Below, in pieces: positions 30,103 to 37,326 of a stretch of DNA of 63,766 nucleotides (position 1 is its first letter; every line of letters starts with the position of its first letter). Location of the stretch: NCBI GenBank assembly GCA_947448955.1, contig CANFPU010000007.1, forward strand, positions 1 through 63,766, written 5' to 3'. Position numbers and translations under genes: made by a program. Below the pieces are notes generated by a model. The model worked only from the letters and a program-made list of their open reading frames with translations. It was not told the DNA's origin and did not search any database. The stretch comes from Burkholderiales bacterium. Its GTDB lineage: Bacteria > Pseudomonadota > Gammaproteobacteria > Burkholderiales > Burkholderiaceae_C.

Positions 30103-30888
30103 TCAGCTGTGGCCGATGTAATCCGTCCGGCCACCGTCGACGGTGAGCACCTGGGCCGTGATCCATCCCGCCTCGGGCGCGGCCAGGAACGCGACGGCTC
30201 GCGCGATCTCTTCGGGTTCGCCGACCCGGCCCATGATGGTGATGCGCGCGAAGCTCGCCACCACCTCCTGCCACTCGGCATCGGACCGACGACCCTGGGT
30301 CATGTCGGAGCGGGTCAGGCCAGGCGCCACCGCGTTCACCGTGATGCCTTGGGGCCCGAGTTCCAGCGCGAAGCGACGGGTCAGGATGTTGACGTCGGCC
30401 TTGGTGGACGCGTAGAAGTGATTGCCCGTGAAACCGGTGTTGCCGTGTGAGGCCACCGACGAAATGTTCACGATACGTCCATATTGACGCGCCTTCATGC
30501 CGGCCATCACCGCGCGAATGGTGTGGATCACACCGTCAACATTGACCGCACGCAGCCTGGCAAAGCCCTCGGGCTCCCAGGTTTCCAGCGTCGCGGGCCA
30601 GGAGATGCCGGCGTTGTTGACCAAGGTGGTGACCGGGCCGAGTTCGGCCTCTGCGCGCGCCACCATCGCGTTCACCGCAGCCGCGTCGGCCACATCGGCG
30701 CCGACGGCGATGGCGCGGCCACCGGCGGCTCGAATCTCAGACGCCAGCGCCTCGGCCGCCTCGGGCTTGCTGGAGTAATTGATCGCTACTGCGGCGCCGA
30801 GGTCGGCAAGGTGCTTGACCGTGGCACGGCCAATGCCGCGGGCGCCGCCGGTGACGAGGGCAACCTGTTGGGTCCAATCACTGGTCAT
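30103..30888 (-). CDS. SDR-family oxidoreductase (FabG-like)
   Basis: A classical short-chain dehydrogenase of 261 residues: the cofactor motif TGGARGIG at residues 14-21, LVNNAGIS, the catalytic Ser in VNISSVASHG, and Tyr/Lys in FYASTKADVN, with PGLTRSDM closing the active site and a C-terminal VLTVDGGRTDYIGHS. NYSSKPEAAEALASEIRAAGG just after the first beta-strand points to NADP preference. It looks closest to 3-oxoacyl reductases, but the real substrate cannot be read from the sequence. It stands alone, with 172 bp of empty sequence downstream. Confidence 0.85.
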   Translation of the reverse strand: MTSDWTQQVALVTGGARGIGRATVKHLADLGAAVAINYSSKPEAAEALASEIRAAGGRAIAVGADVADAAAVNAMVARAEAELGPVTTLVNNAGISWPATLETWEPEGFARLRAVNVDGVIHTIRAVMAGMKARQYGRIVNISSVASHGNTGFTGNHFYASTKADVNILTRRFALELGPQGITVNAVAPGLTRSDMTQGRRSDAEWQEVVASFARITIMGRVGEPEEIARAVAFLAAPEAGWITAQVLTVDGGRTDYIGHS

Positions 30889-31014
30889 GTCTGTTTCCTG
30901 TTGATGGGTGGGGCGTATTTTGCGGCCGTCCTGGCGGCACGGCGCGCTGAGGGTGCTACGGGAAACAGATGTGAGACCCGCCCGCTACTGACTGAAGTAG
31001 AAGGCACCGACCAC
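30889..31014. other. Intergenic gap upstream of the SDR gene
   Basis: No gene or RNA recognised; it should contain the SDR promoter on the minus strand. It continues leftward of the coiled-coil remnant described next. Confidence 0.4.
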
Positions 31015-31305
31015 CTAGTCGTCGATCGCCGGCACCTGCTCATCGCCGACCGACCTGGCGATCGCGAGGTTCACCGACTTCGCGTCTTCAAGCTTGGCGA
31101 TCTGCAGGCGCAGCTTGGCCAGTTCTTCATCGCGGGCTCTGGCATCCAGCGCAAGCCGCGCTTGCTCCTGGGCTGCCGACTCCTTCGCCAGACGCTCCCT
31201 GGCAGCGATCGCCTGGGCAACGCATTGCTGTTACTTGGCGCTGGCCCCTTCCGCCAGTCGCTCACGCTCCTCGGCAGCACGGGCGAGCAGCTCTTTGGCA
31301 GCCGC
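31015..31305 (-). pseudogene. Remnant of a coiled-coil protein, interrupted by an in-frame stop
   Basis: On the minus strand one frame reads AAAKELLARAAEERERLAEG then A-S-A-K, an in-frame TAA (31233-31231), and continues QQCVAQAIAARERLAKESAA, EQARLALDARARDEELAKLR and LQIAKLEDAKSVNL before a TAG at 31017-31015. Both halves have the same Ala/Glu/Arg/Leu heptad character of a long coiled coil, so the TAA looks like a mutation inside a former gene. No good start codon is visible after the upstream gene's stop; the frame is shifted by one relative to that gene, so a frameshifted C-terminal extension of it is also possible. No function can be assigned. Confidence 0.5.
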
Positions 31306-31793
31306 TACTCCACCACAAACTGCAGCGGCCGCTCACCTTTTCGCCCGGCCGAGTCCTGGATCTCGAGGTAGAGCTTGTGCGAGCCTTTGGGCAGACTGGC
31401 TTGGGCCACATCGATGCCGTCGGCGGTGACCTTGGACGCGGCGGTGATGCGGTCGGTGATGTCGATACGAAACGTGCCGTACAAGACCTTGAAGGTCTCG
31501 GGCCGAACCTGCGCCGGCGCGGTGGGCTGGAACTGGACCTGGATCCGCGTCGGCGAAGCTACCGCGCTGACCAAGCTGGGCGTGACGACGTTGATCTTGG
31601 GCGCATCGGGCACCGGCAAGGACTTGGCCCTGAAGGGCTCAGGCTCATCGCGCGAAGCGCTGGCCTCCTGCTCGGTCACCAGCAGTGTCTGCGCCTGAAC
31701 ATTGGCGCAGACAACGATCGCCAAGGAGACCCAAAGCAGCGCCCGAAGGGTCGTCAAACGCGGGGCATAGGGGCTGGCGTTTTCGGCAGTCAT
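31305..31793 (-). CDS. Small secreted protein of unknown function
   Basis: About 162 residues from the ATG at 31793 (an ATG four codons upstream is also possible). A hydrophobic N-terminal segment LRALLWVSLAIVVCANVQAQ looks like a Sec signal peptide with cleavage after AQA. The mature part has beta-rich sequence such as INVVTPSLVSAVASPTRIQV and ends SHKLYLEIQDSAGRKGERPL, reminiscent of an immunoglobulin-like or carbohydrate-binding-like beta sandwich, but I recognise no family. It is encoded 8 bp downstream of the OmpA-like gene and probably belongs to the same operon. Confidence 0.6.
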   Translation of the reverse strand: MTAENASPYAPRLTTLRALLWVSLAIVVCANVQAQTLLVTEQEASASRDEPEPFRAKSLPVPDAPKINVVTPSLVSAVASPTRIQVQFQPTAPAQVRPETFKVLYGTFRIDITDRITAASKVTADGIDVAQASLPKGSHKLYLEIQDSAGRKGERPLQFVVE

Positions 31794-31801
31794 CGGATCT
31801 C

Positions 31802-32290
31802 TCAATCTGCGGTGGAAATGCGAACGCGCCGGTTCTCGGCGGCTTGCGGGTTGGCGGGGTTGAGCAGCTCGGCAAAGCCCTTGCCCTGGGCTTGCAGCCG
31901 ACCGGACTGCACGCCGTGGGCTTGCAGGAATTCCAGCACCGCCTGGGCACGCTTGGCCGACAGCGACTCGTTGTAGGCGGCGCTGCCCTTGGCGTCGGTA
32001 TGGCCTTCGACCTTGAATCGCTGTGCCTGCAGCCGCTCGCTGCCCAGCGCCTCGGCGAGCTTTTCCAACAACGGCTGGCTACTGGTCTGCAGCCTCGACG
32101 AGTCGAAGTCGAAGTTGATCACCAGGTCGATCTGGCGCTTCTCGGGCGCCAGGTTGCGCAGGCCACGCGTCGCTGGCTTGGAGGGCGCGAGTTGCTGGAC
32201 CAGTTCATCGACCGACGCGTCCTGGATCGGCTGGGCTTGCGCCACGCTCGCGATGGCGGCGACGACCAGCAGCGGGAGGATGGTCTTCAT
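31802..32290 (-). CDS. OmpA-family peptidoglycan-associating protein
   Basis: A 162-residue protein with a signal peptide (MKTILPLLVVAAIASVAQAQ) and a C-terminal OmpA/MotB-like domain: LVINFDFDSSRLQTSSQPLL, VEGHTDAKGSAAYNESLSAK and RAQAVLEFLQAHGV, with the conserved N-x-x-L-S-x-x-R-A pattern and terminal NRRVRI. Such domains bind peptidoglycan from the periplasm. No lipobox is seen, so it is likely soluble periplasmic. Its ATG overlaps the end of the DUF4384 reading frame by 4 bp, showing it was co-translated with the now broken caspase-type gene. Confidence 0.88.
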   Translation of the reverse strand: MKTILPLLVVAAIASVAQAQPIQDASVDELVQQLAPSKPATRGLRNLAPEKRQIDLVINFDFDSSRLQTSSQPLLEKLAEALGSERLQAQRFKVEGHTDAKGSAAYNESLSAKRAQAVLEFLQAHGVQSGRLQAQGKGFAELLNPANPQAAENRRVRISTAD

Positions 32291-32473
32291 GGTGTCTCCT
32301 GGATGGACAGCAGCTTCGCGCCATAACTTTCGGAACCGCCGGTCACGCCTCGGCCGGCGAAGAAGTCGATCAAGGCCGCGCGACTTGGCAAGTCGTTGAG
32401 GCTGAAGCTGAAAGGCGCTGCCGCGTCGGGCAGCGACGCGGGCAAGGCTTTGCGGTCGCGCGGCGTGCCCGAG

Positions 32474-32497
32474 ACCAGCACCAGCACCAGCACCAGC
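32474..32497. repeat. Hexanucleotide repeat (ACCAGC)4 in the DUF4384 frame
   Basis: Four perfect copies of ACCAGC, encoding a Leu-Val run on the minus strand near the end of the DUF4384 domain. A slippage-prone tract. Confidence 0.85.
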
Positions 32498-33010
32498 AGT
32501 TGGTCGATGCCCGCCGGGCCTTGCGCCACCAACTTCCAATCGGACGGCGGCAGGCTCAGGCGCTGGTTGGCCTGGATGCGGCTGTCGCTGTCCAGACCAT
32601 TGGGAAACAGCAGGTAGAAGCTCTTGCGGTCGCTGCCGAGCAGCACCAGGTGGACATCACCGTTGTGGCTGGACTTGACGGTCAACGCCAGCGGGTCCTT
32701 GCCAATCTTCAAGCGGTTGCGGCTCAGCGCCACCTCAACCTTGAGACGGGGGTTGCTCTGTTGCGCGATCACGCGCAGCGTGGCCAGCGAGGCCAGCACG
32801 GGCTGGGCTACCGGCACGACGGCGGGCGCGGCGGGGAGCGGTGCAGCTGGTGCAGGTGGTGCAGGCCGCGACACCACAGGCGTCACCACCGAAGCCACGC
32901 CCTCAGGTACGGCCGGACTGGCCGCCGGCCTTGTTTGGCGGCCTGCGCATCGCGCAACACGGTGATGCGCTGGTCGGCAATGCCCATCGCGCTGGCGATC
33001 GCCCGGGTAC

Positions 33011-33040
33011 TGGCCATGTCGATGGCCATGTCGATGGCCA
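33011..33040. repeat. 12-bp tandem duplication in the caspase-like fragment
   Basis: TGGCCATGTCGA occurs twice in tandem followed by a half copy, giving the doubled I-D-M-A in the protein. Intact relatives normally have one such copy, so it is probably a recent duplication. Confidence 0.7.
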
Positions 33041-33350
33041 CGCCGGGGAGCGCCGGGATTTCGAGCGCCGAATAGATGCCGACACCAATGATCAGCGCGC
33101 TGCGCGAGGCTTTGTCCTGCGCCTGAACCGGCGCTGCCAGGCCGAGGCAGAGCCCGGCGATCAGCGCCGTGCCAACGCCGAAAAAAAGCCGGTACGGCTT
33201 GAATATCGTCATAGAGGTCAAGAGGCTCGAGATCTTGGTTGAAAGTCGCACTGGTGGGCCGCCAGGGCTCAATACCAGCGTCGCCCGACAGCCGCGCGCA
33301 CAGTCAAGGCATTGCGCGTTCAAGTAGTTTAGAGCGGGCTGCAGTGCCCA

Positions 33351-35840
33351 CTAGCGCAAATTGGCATCGGCCCGAGGCATGGCAAGCAAACCGAGCTGTC
33401 GATGGCTTGGCGCCACCCAACGGTCCCAGGCCGTTGCGCCCACCGCCCTGCCCCACAGGTCGATCAAGACCGGGGTACCCGCGTGCGCTTGCAGCGCCAT
33501 GTCGCCGCGCACATAGCCCAAACCAACGCAGACGCCAGCCAGGTCGCTCCAGCCAACCGAGCTGAGCTCGCCTACCGGCGCGCCGCCGATCGACACCGCC
33601 TCGCCGCCCCAGGCGTGGTCGGCCGGGTCGTCGAAGACAAAGCGCAAGAGCTTCTTGGCCAGCGGCCGGCCATGTGCGGCCAGCAACGCGTCACGACCGA
33701 TGAAGTCGACGCCCTTGTCAAGCTTGACCGCGAAGCCGATGCCGGCCTCGAACGGCGTCTCGTCAGGCGAAAGCTCGGCACCCCAGGCGCGCCTGCCAAC
33801 CTCGATGCGCAGCGCGTCGAGCGCGAAGTAGCCTGCGTCGCGCAAGCCCAGGTCGGCGCCGGCCTCTTTCAGCGCGAGGTAGACATGACGCGTCATCTCG
33901 ACGGGCACGTAAAGCTCGAAACCCGGCCCGCCGACATAGCTCATGCGCGCAGCACGAACACGCGCCAGCCCGAGGTCGATCTCAACGCTGTGCGAAAACG
34001 GCAGCGCGGCCGGCGACAAGTCGTCAGGACTAACGCGCGAAATCAGCGCGCGAGCGTTCGGCCCCATCACCGACAGCACGCAGCTCATCGCGCTGACATC
34101 GGTCAGCAAGGCTTGCTGGCCAGTCGCGACATGGCGCTCGATCCAGTCGGCATCACGCAGCGCCTGGGCTGAGCCGGTGATGACGAGAAATTTGTCGGTC
34201 GCCAGCCGCAGCAATGTCAGGTCGCTCTCGATGCCGCCGCGGGGGTTGAGCATTGCCGTGTAGACCATCCGACCGACGGCCACATCGACCTGGTTGGCGC
34301 ACAGGCGTTGCAGCACCGCGCAGGCATCGCGGCCTTGCAGCTGCAGCTTGGAGAACGAGCTTTGGTCGTAGACCGCCACCGCCTCGCGGGTGGCGCGCTG
34401 CTCCTCGACCACCCAGTCCAGCCAGCCGGGCCGGCCCATGCTGTGCGCAGGCACGGCAACGCCAGCCGGCTTGAAGTAGTTGGCGCGCTCCCAGCCGTTC
34501 TTGCTGCCGAACGACGCCCCCTGCGCGGCGAGCCGGTCGTAGAGCGGCGAGGTGCGCAGCGGCCGTGCGCTGGCGAGCTCTTGGCGCGGCCAGCGCATCG
34601 CGTAGTGGAGGCCCAGCGACTCGACTGTGCGCTCGGCCAACGCCCGGCGGTTGCCGGTGAAATTGCCGAAACGCCGAATGTCGACCTCCCACAAGTCGCA
34701 AGGCGCCTCGCCACCGACGACCCATTCGGCGATCAGCTTGCCCGCGCCACCCGAGTTGGCGATGCCCGCCGAGTTGAAACCGGCGCAGACGAAATAGCCA
34801 GACAACCCGGGCGCCTCGCCGAGGATGAACTGGCCATCAGGCGTGAAGCTCTCGGGCCCATTGAGCAGCAGCTTGATCGGCGCAGTCTCGAGGCAGGGCG
34901 TGCGGTGGATCGCGTTGCGCATCAGCGGCTCGAACTGTTCCCAGTCCTCGCCCAGCAGCTGAAATTGGAAATCCGCCGGGATCGGGTCGACCCGCCAAGG
35001 CTTGGCAGCAAGCTCGAAACCACCCATCACCAGGCCGCCGACCTCCTCCTTGTAGTAGATCAAGCCGTCGGGGTCACGCATCACCGGCAGCATCGGGTGC
35101 ACGCCCTCGATTCGGTCAGTGACGATGTAGAAATGCTCGGCCGAGTACAGCGGCACGTTGACGCCGGCCAGCGCACCGAACTGCCGCGCCCATTGGCCGG
35201 CACAGTTGATCAGCGTCTCGCAGCGGATTTCACCGGCCACGCCGGCCTGCAGCGTGCGCACTCCGGCGATGCGGTCAGTGCCACGGGGGCCAGTCTCGAT
35301 GATCACGCCGGTGACCTGCACGCCCTCGGCCAGCGTCGCGCCGCCCTGCCTGGCGCCCTTGGCCAGCGACATCGTCAAGTCGGTCGGATTGGCCTTGCCG
35401 TCGCCAGGGATCCAGATCGCGCCCTGCAAGTCGTCGGTGCGCATCAACGGGAACAGCTCACCCGCCTCGCGCGGCGAGACCAGCTGCACCTCGACGCCAA
35501 AGCTGCGCGCCAGCGCAGCCTGCTTGTGCAGCAGCTGCCAGCGCTCGGGCGTGCGCGCGACGTTGACGCTGCCACAGCGCTTCCAGCCGGTGGCCAGCCC
35601 GGTCTCGGCCTCCAGGCCGGCGTACAGATCGATCCCGTAGCGGCTCATCTGCGTCATGCTGCGGTTGGGCCGCATCTGGCCGACCAGGCCGGCGGCGTGC
35701 CAGGTGGTGCCACTGGTCAGCCGGCCTTGTTCGAGCAGCAGTACGTCACGCCGGCCCAAGCGGGTCAGGTGGTAGGCGGTCGAGCAGCCGGCGATGCCGC
35801 CGCCGACGATCAGCGTCTGAACATAAGAGGGCAAGTCCAT
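33351..35840 (-). CDS. FAD-dependent oxidoreductase with C-terminal GcvT domain (dimethylglycine/sarcosine dehydrogenase-like)
   Basis: 829 residues. The N-terminal half is a DAO-type FAD domain with the dinucleotide motif GGGIAG (residues 13-18) and SGTTWHAAGLVGQ, whose His48 corresponds to the covalent FAD attachment site of dimethylglycine dehydrogenases. A linker FAO_M-like segment (around GWERANYFKP) precedes the C-terminal aminomethyltransferase (GcvT) folds, including YTAMLNPRGGIESDLTLLRL and FIGRDALLA. Proteins of this build oxidise N-methyl groups and pass the one-carbon unit to tetrahydrofolate. Last gene of the phosphonate left arm, 14 bp after the EamA gene. I infer that it demethylates N-methylated AEP or the N-methylglycine made from it; the exact substrate is open. 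Confidence 0.85.
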   Translation of the reverse strand: MDLPSYVQTLIVGGGIAGCSTAYHLTRLGRRDVLLLEQGRLTSGTTWHAAGLVGQMRPNRSMTQMSRYGIDLYAGLEAETGLATGWKRCGSVNVARTPERWQLLHKQAALARSFGVEVQLVSPREAGELFPLMRTDDLQGAIWIPGDGKANPTDLTMSLAKGARQGGATLAEGVQVTGVIIETGPRGTDRIAGVRTLQAGVAGEIRCETLINCAGQWARQFGALAGVNVPLYSAEHFYIVTDRIEGVHPMLPVMRDPDGLIYYKEEVGGLVMGGFELAAKPWRVDPIPADFQFQLLGEDWEQFEPLMRNAIHRTPCLETAPIKLLLNGPESFTPDGQFILGEAPGLSGYFVCAGFNSAGIANSGGAGKLIAEWVVGGEAPCDLWEVDIRRFGNFTGNRRALAERTVESLGLHYAMRWPRQELASARPLRTSPLYDRLAAQGASFGSKNGWERANYFKPAGVAVPAHSMGRPGWLDWVVEEQRATREAVAVYDQSSFSKLQLQGRDACAVLQRLCANQVDVAVGRMVYTAMLNPRGGIESDLTLLRLATDKFLVITGSAQALRDADWIERHVATGQQALLTDVSAMSCVLSVMGPNARALISRVSPDDLSPAALPFSHSVEIDLGLARVRAARMSYVGGPGFELYVPVEMTRHVYLALKEAGADLGLRDAGYFALDALRIEVGRRAWGAELSPDETPFEAGIGFAVKLDKGVDFIGRDALLAAHGRPLAKKLLRFVFDDPADHAWGGEAVSIGGAPVGELSSVGWSDLAGVCVGLGYVRGDMALQAHAGTPVLIDLWGRAVGATAWDRWVAPSHRQLGLLAMPRADANLR

Positions 35841-35853
35841 GGTGATCTCCAGG

Positions 35854-36729
35854 TCATCCGAGTCGCAAGGCCATCACGCCGGCAACGATCACCGCCGTGC
35901 CCAGCGCACGCTGCAGACCAAATTTTTCCTTCAGCAGCCAGCTGCCGAACAGCGCGGCGAACAGCACCGAGGTCTCTCGCAGCGCCGCCACGCTGGCCAC
36001 CGGCGCCCGCGTCATCGCCCACAGCGCAATCGCATAAGCGCCGATCGACGCGGATCCACCGATTGCGGCCATCGGCCAGCGGCTGCGGGCATAGCGCAAG
36101 ATCTGTCGACGCCCGGCCGGGTTGCGGCGCAGCCACACCAACAGCGGGTAAGACACCCCATCGAGCACGAACAACAGCATCACATAACGCAGCGCCGAGC
36201 CGCCGCTGGCCACTTCGTTGCGCACACCCAGGCCGTCGACGACGGTGTAGCAAGCGATGATCCCGGCATTGGCAAACGCATAGAGCAAGGCCTTGCGATG
36301 GTGCAGCGCCGCACCCGGGTTGGCCAGCCCGACCATCGCCACGCCCAGCGTGATGCCGACGATGCCGGCCCAGGCGGCCGCACTGGGCAACTCGCCGATC
36401 AACGGCCAGCTGGCCAGCGCCACCAGCAGCGGCGCGAAGCCGCGCATGATCGGATAGGTCAGTCCCAGGTCGCCGTGCTCATAAGCCCCGGCCAGCGCGA
36501 TGTAGTAGCCGATATGAATACACAGCGACGCGGCAATGAAAGGCGCTGACGTCGAGCGCGGCAGCCCCACCCACAACAGGATCGGCAGCGCCACCAGCGC
36601 GCCCATGAAGTGCACCAATGCGGTGTCGAGCGGCTTGTCGGCGCTGGACTTGATCAGCACGTTCCAGCCCGCATGCAACAACGCGCCGAGCAGCACGGCG
36701 GCGATCAGCGGCCAGGTCAGCGTCAACAA
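35854..36729 (-). CDS. EamA/DMT-superfamily transporter
   Basis: 291 residues with ten hydrophobic helices and two internally related halves, the drug/metabolite transporter pattern. It opens LTWPLIAAVLLGALLHAGWN (the A-x-x-H/W-A-x-W-N motif of EamA domains), has YPIMRGFAPLLVALASWPLIGE at the end of the first half and VAALRETSVLFAALFGSWLLKEKFG in the second, where R-E/T-x-x-x-x-x-x-x-G is conserved. It overlaps the PhnZ-like gene and lies before the FAD oxidoreductase, so it probably moves a substrate or product of this pathway, such as a methylated amine or amino acid; that is inference only. Confidence 0.88.
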   Translation of the reverse strand: MLTLTWPLIAAVLLGALLHAGWNVLIKSSADKPLDTALVHFMGALVALPILLWVGLPRSTSAPFIAASLCIHIGYYIALAGAYEHGDLGLTYPIMRGFAPLLVALASWPLIGELPSAAAWAGIVGITLGVAMVGLANPGAALHHRKALLYAFANAGIIACYTVVDGLGVRNEVASGGSALRYVMLLFVLDGVSYPLLVWLRRNPAGRRQILRYARSRWPMAAIGGSASIGAYAIALWAMTRAPVASVAALRETSVLFAALFGSWLLKEKFGLQRALGTAVIVAGVMALRLG

Positions 36730-37280
36730 AGCGCGCAGCGGCTGGCGCGCGCGATGAAATGCGCCAGCGGCGGGGTCGGCGCGTCGGCCGACTTGGCCAG
36801 GTCGTCCCAGAGCCGCAGCCGCACCGCGTCCGCCGCACCCGGTCGGGCGATGAACTCAGCCGCCTGCCCGGCGTCGAACACACCGCCCTGCAGCAGCAAA
36901 CTGCGCTGCGAGTCTGCCGACAGCGATAACAGATAACCGTCACGGGTCGCACAGAGGTAGCGCTTGGCGTCGACATGGGCTTGCACCGCACCCAGCACCC
37001 GGTCTGAGAACAGTCCGCGCAGAAACGGCAGTGCGATGAATTGATGCAAGTCGTCGACGCCGCGCAGCGTCGGCGTGTCGCCCAGGTCCTCCCCCGACGC
37101 ATGCACCAGATGGCCGAGATCGTGCAGCAGCGCTGCGGTCGCCAACTCGTCGTCAGCGCCGTCGGCCTCGGCCAATGTGGCGGTCTGCAACGCATGCTGC
37201 AACTGCGTCACCGGCTCGCCGCTGTACTGCTCGTGGCCCCGCCGCAGAAACAGTGCTTCGATGTCGTTCAGGGTCAGCAT
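36723..37280 (-). CDS. phnZ: PhnZ/TmpB-type HD-domain diiron oxygenase (C-P bond cleaving)
   Basis: 185 residues that align by eye with PhnZ along the whole length. The mixed-valence diiron ligands all appear: His29 (QLQHALQ), His53-Asp54 and His57 (LLHDLGH), His79, His102 (QAHVDAKRY, with Lys106), and Asp159 (RLWDD). Tyr19 and Glu22 in YSGEPV match the residues that sense the substrate amine in PhnZ. PhnZ cleaves (R)-1-hydroxy-2-aminoethylphosphonate to glycine and phosphate; TmpB does the same to the trimethylated compound. The Fe/2-oxoglutarate hydroxylase partner (PhnY*/TmpA) is not in this window. I cannot separate PhnZ from TmpB specificity by reading. Confidence 0.85.
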   Translation of the reverse strand: MLTLNDIEALFLRRGHEQYSGEPVTQLQHALQTATLAEADGADDELATAALLHDLGHLVHASGEDLGDTPTLRGVDDLHQFIALPFLRGLFSDRVLGAVQAHVDAKRYLCATRDGYLLSLSADSQRSLLLQGGVFDAGQAAEFIARPGAADAVRLRLWDDLAKSADAPTPPLAHFIARASRCALC

Positions 37281-37326
37281 GAGGTCAGCGTCAGGAATCA
37301 GCAGGAGACAGCAAGAGGCGGCACGA

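Larger units (their letters stand above)
32287..33212 (-). pseudogene. Caspase-family/DUF4384 protein with deleted catalytic core and frame change
   Basis: The 5' part (33212 to about 32925) encodes a signal peptide ending GLAAPVQAQ, then SRSALIIGVGIYSALEIPAL and ASAMGIADQRITVLRDAQAA, the start of a peptidase C14 (caspase-like) domain. The frame then runs into a stop at 32885-32883. In another frame the 3' part resumes with a Pro/Ala linker (PAASPAVPEGVASVVTPVVS) and a complete DUF4384 domain (LTVKSSHNGDVHLVLLGSDR, SFYLLFPNGLDSDSRIQ) down to 32287. The region that should hold the catalytic His and Cys, roughly 150 or more residues, is missing. I infer an internal out-of-frame deletion near 32920-32945. 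Domain architecture matches caspase-DUF4384 proteins of Proteobacteria. Confidence 0.75.
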
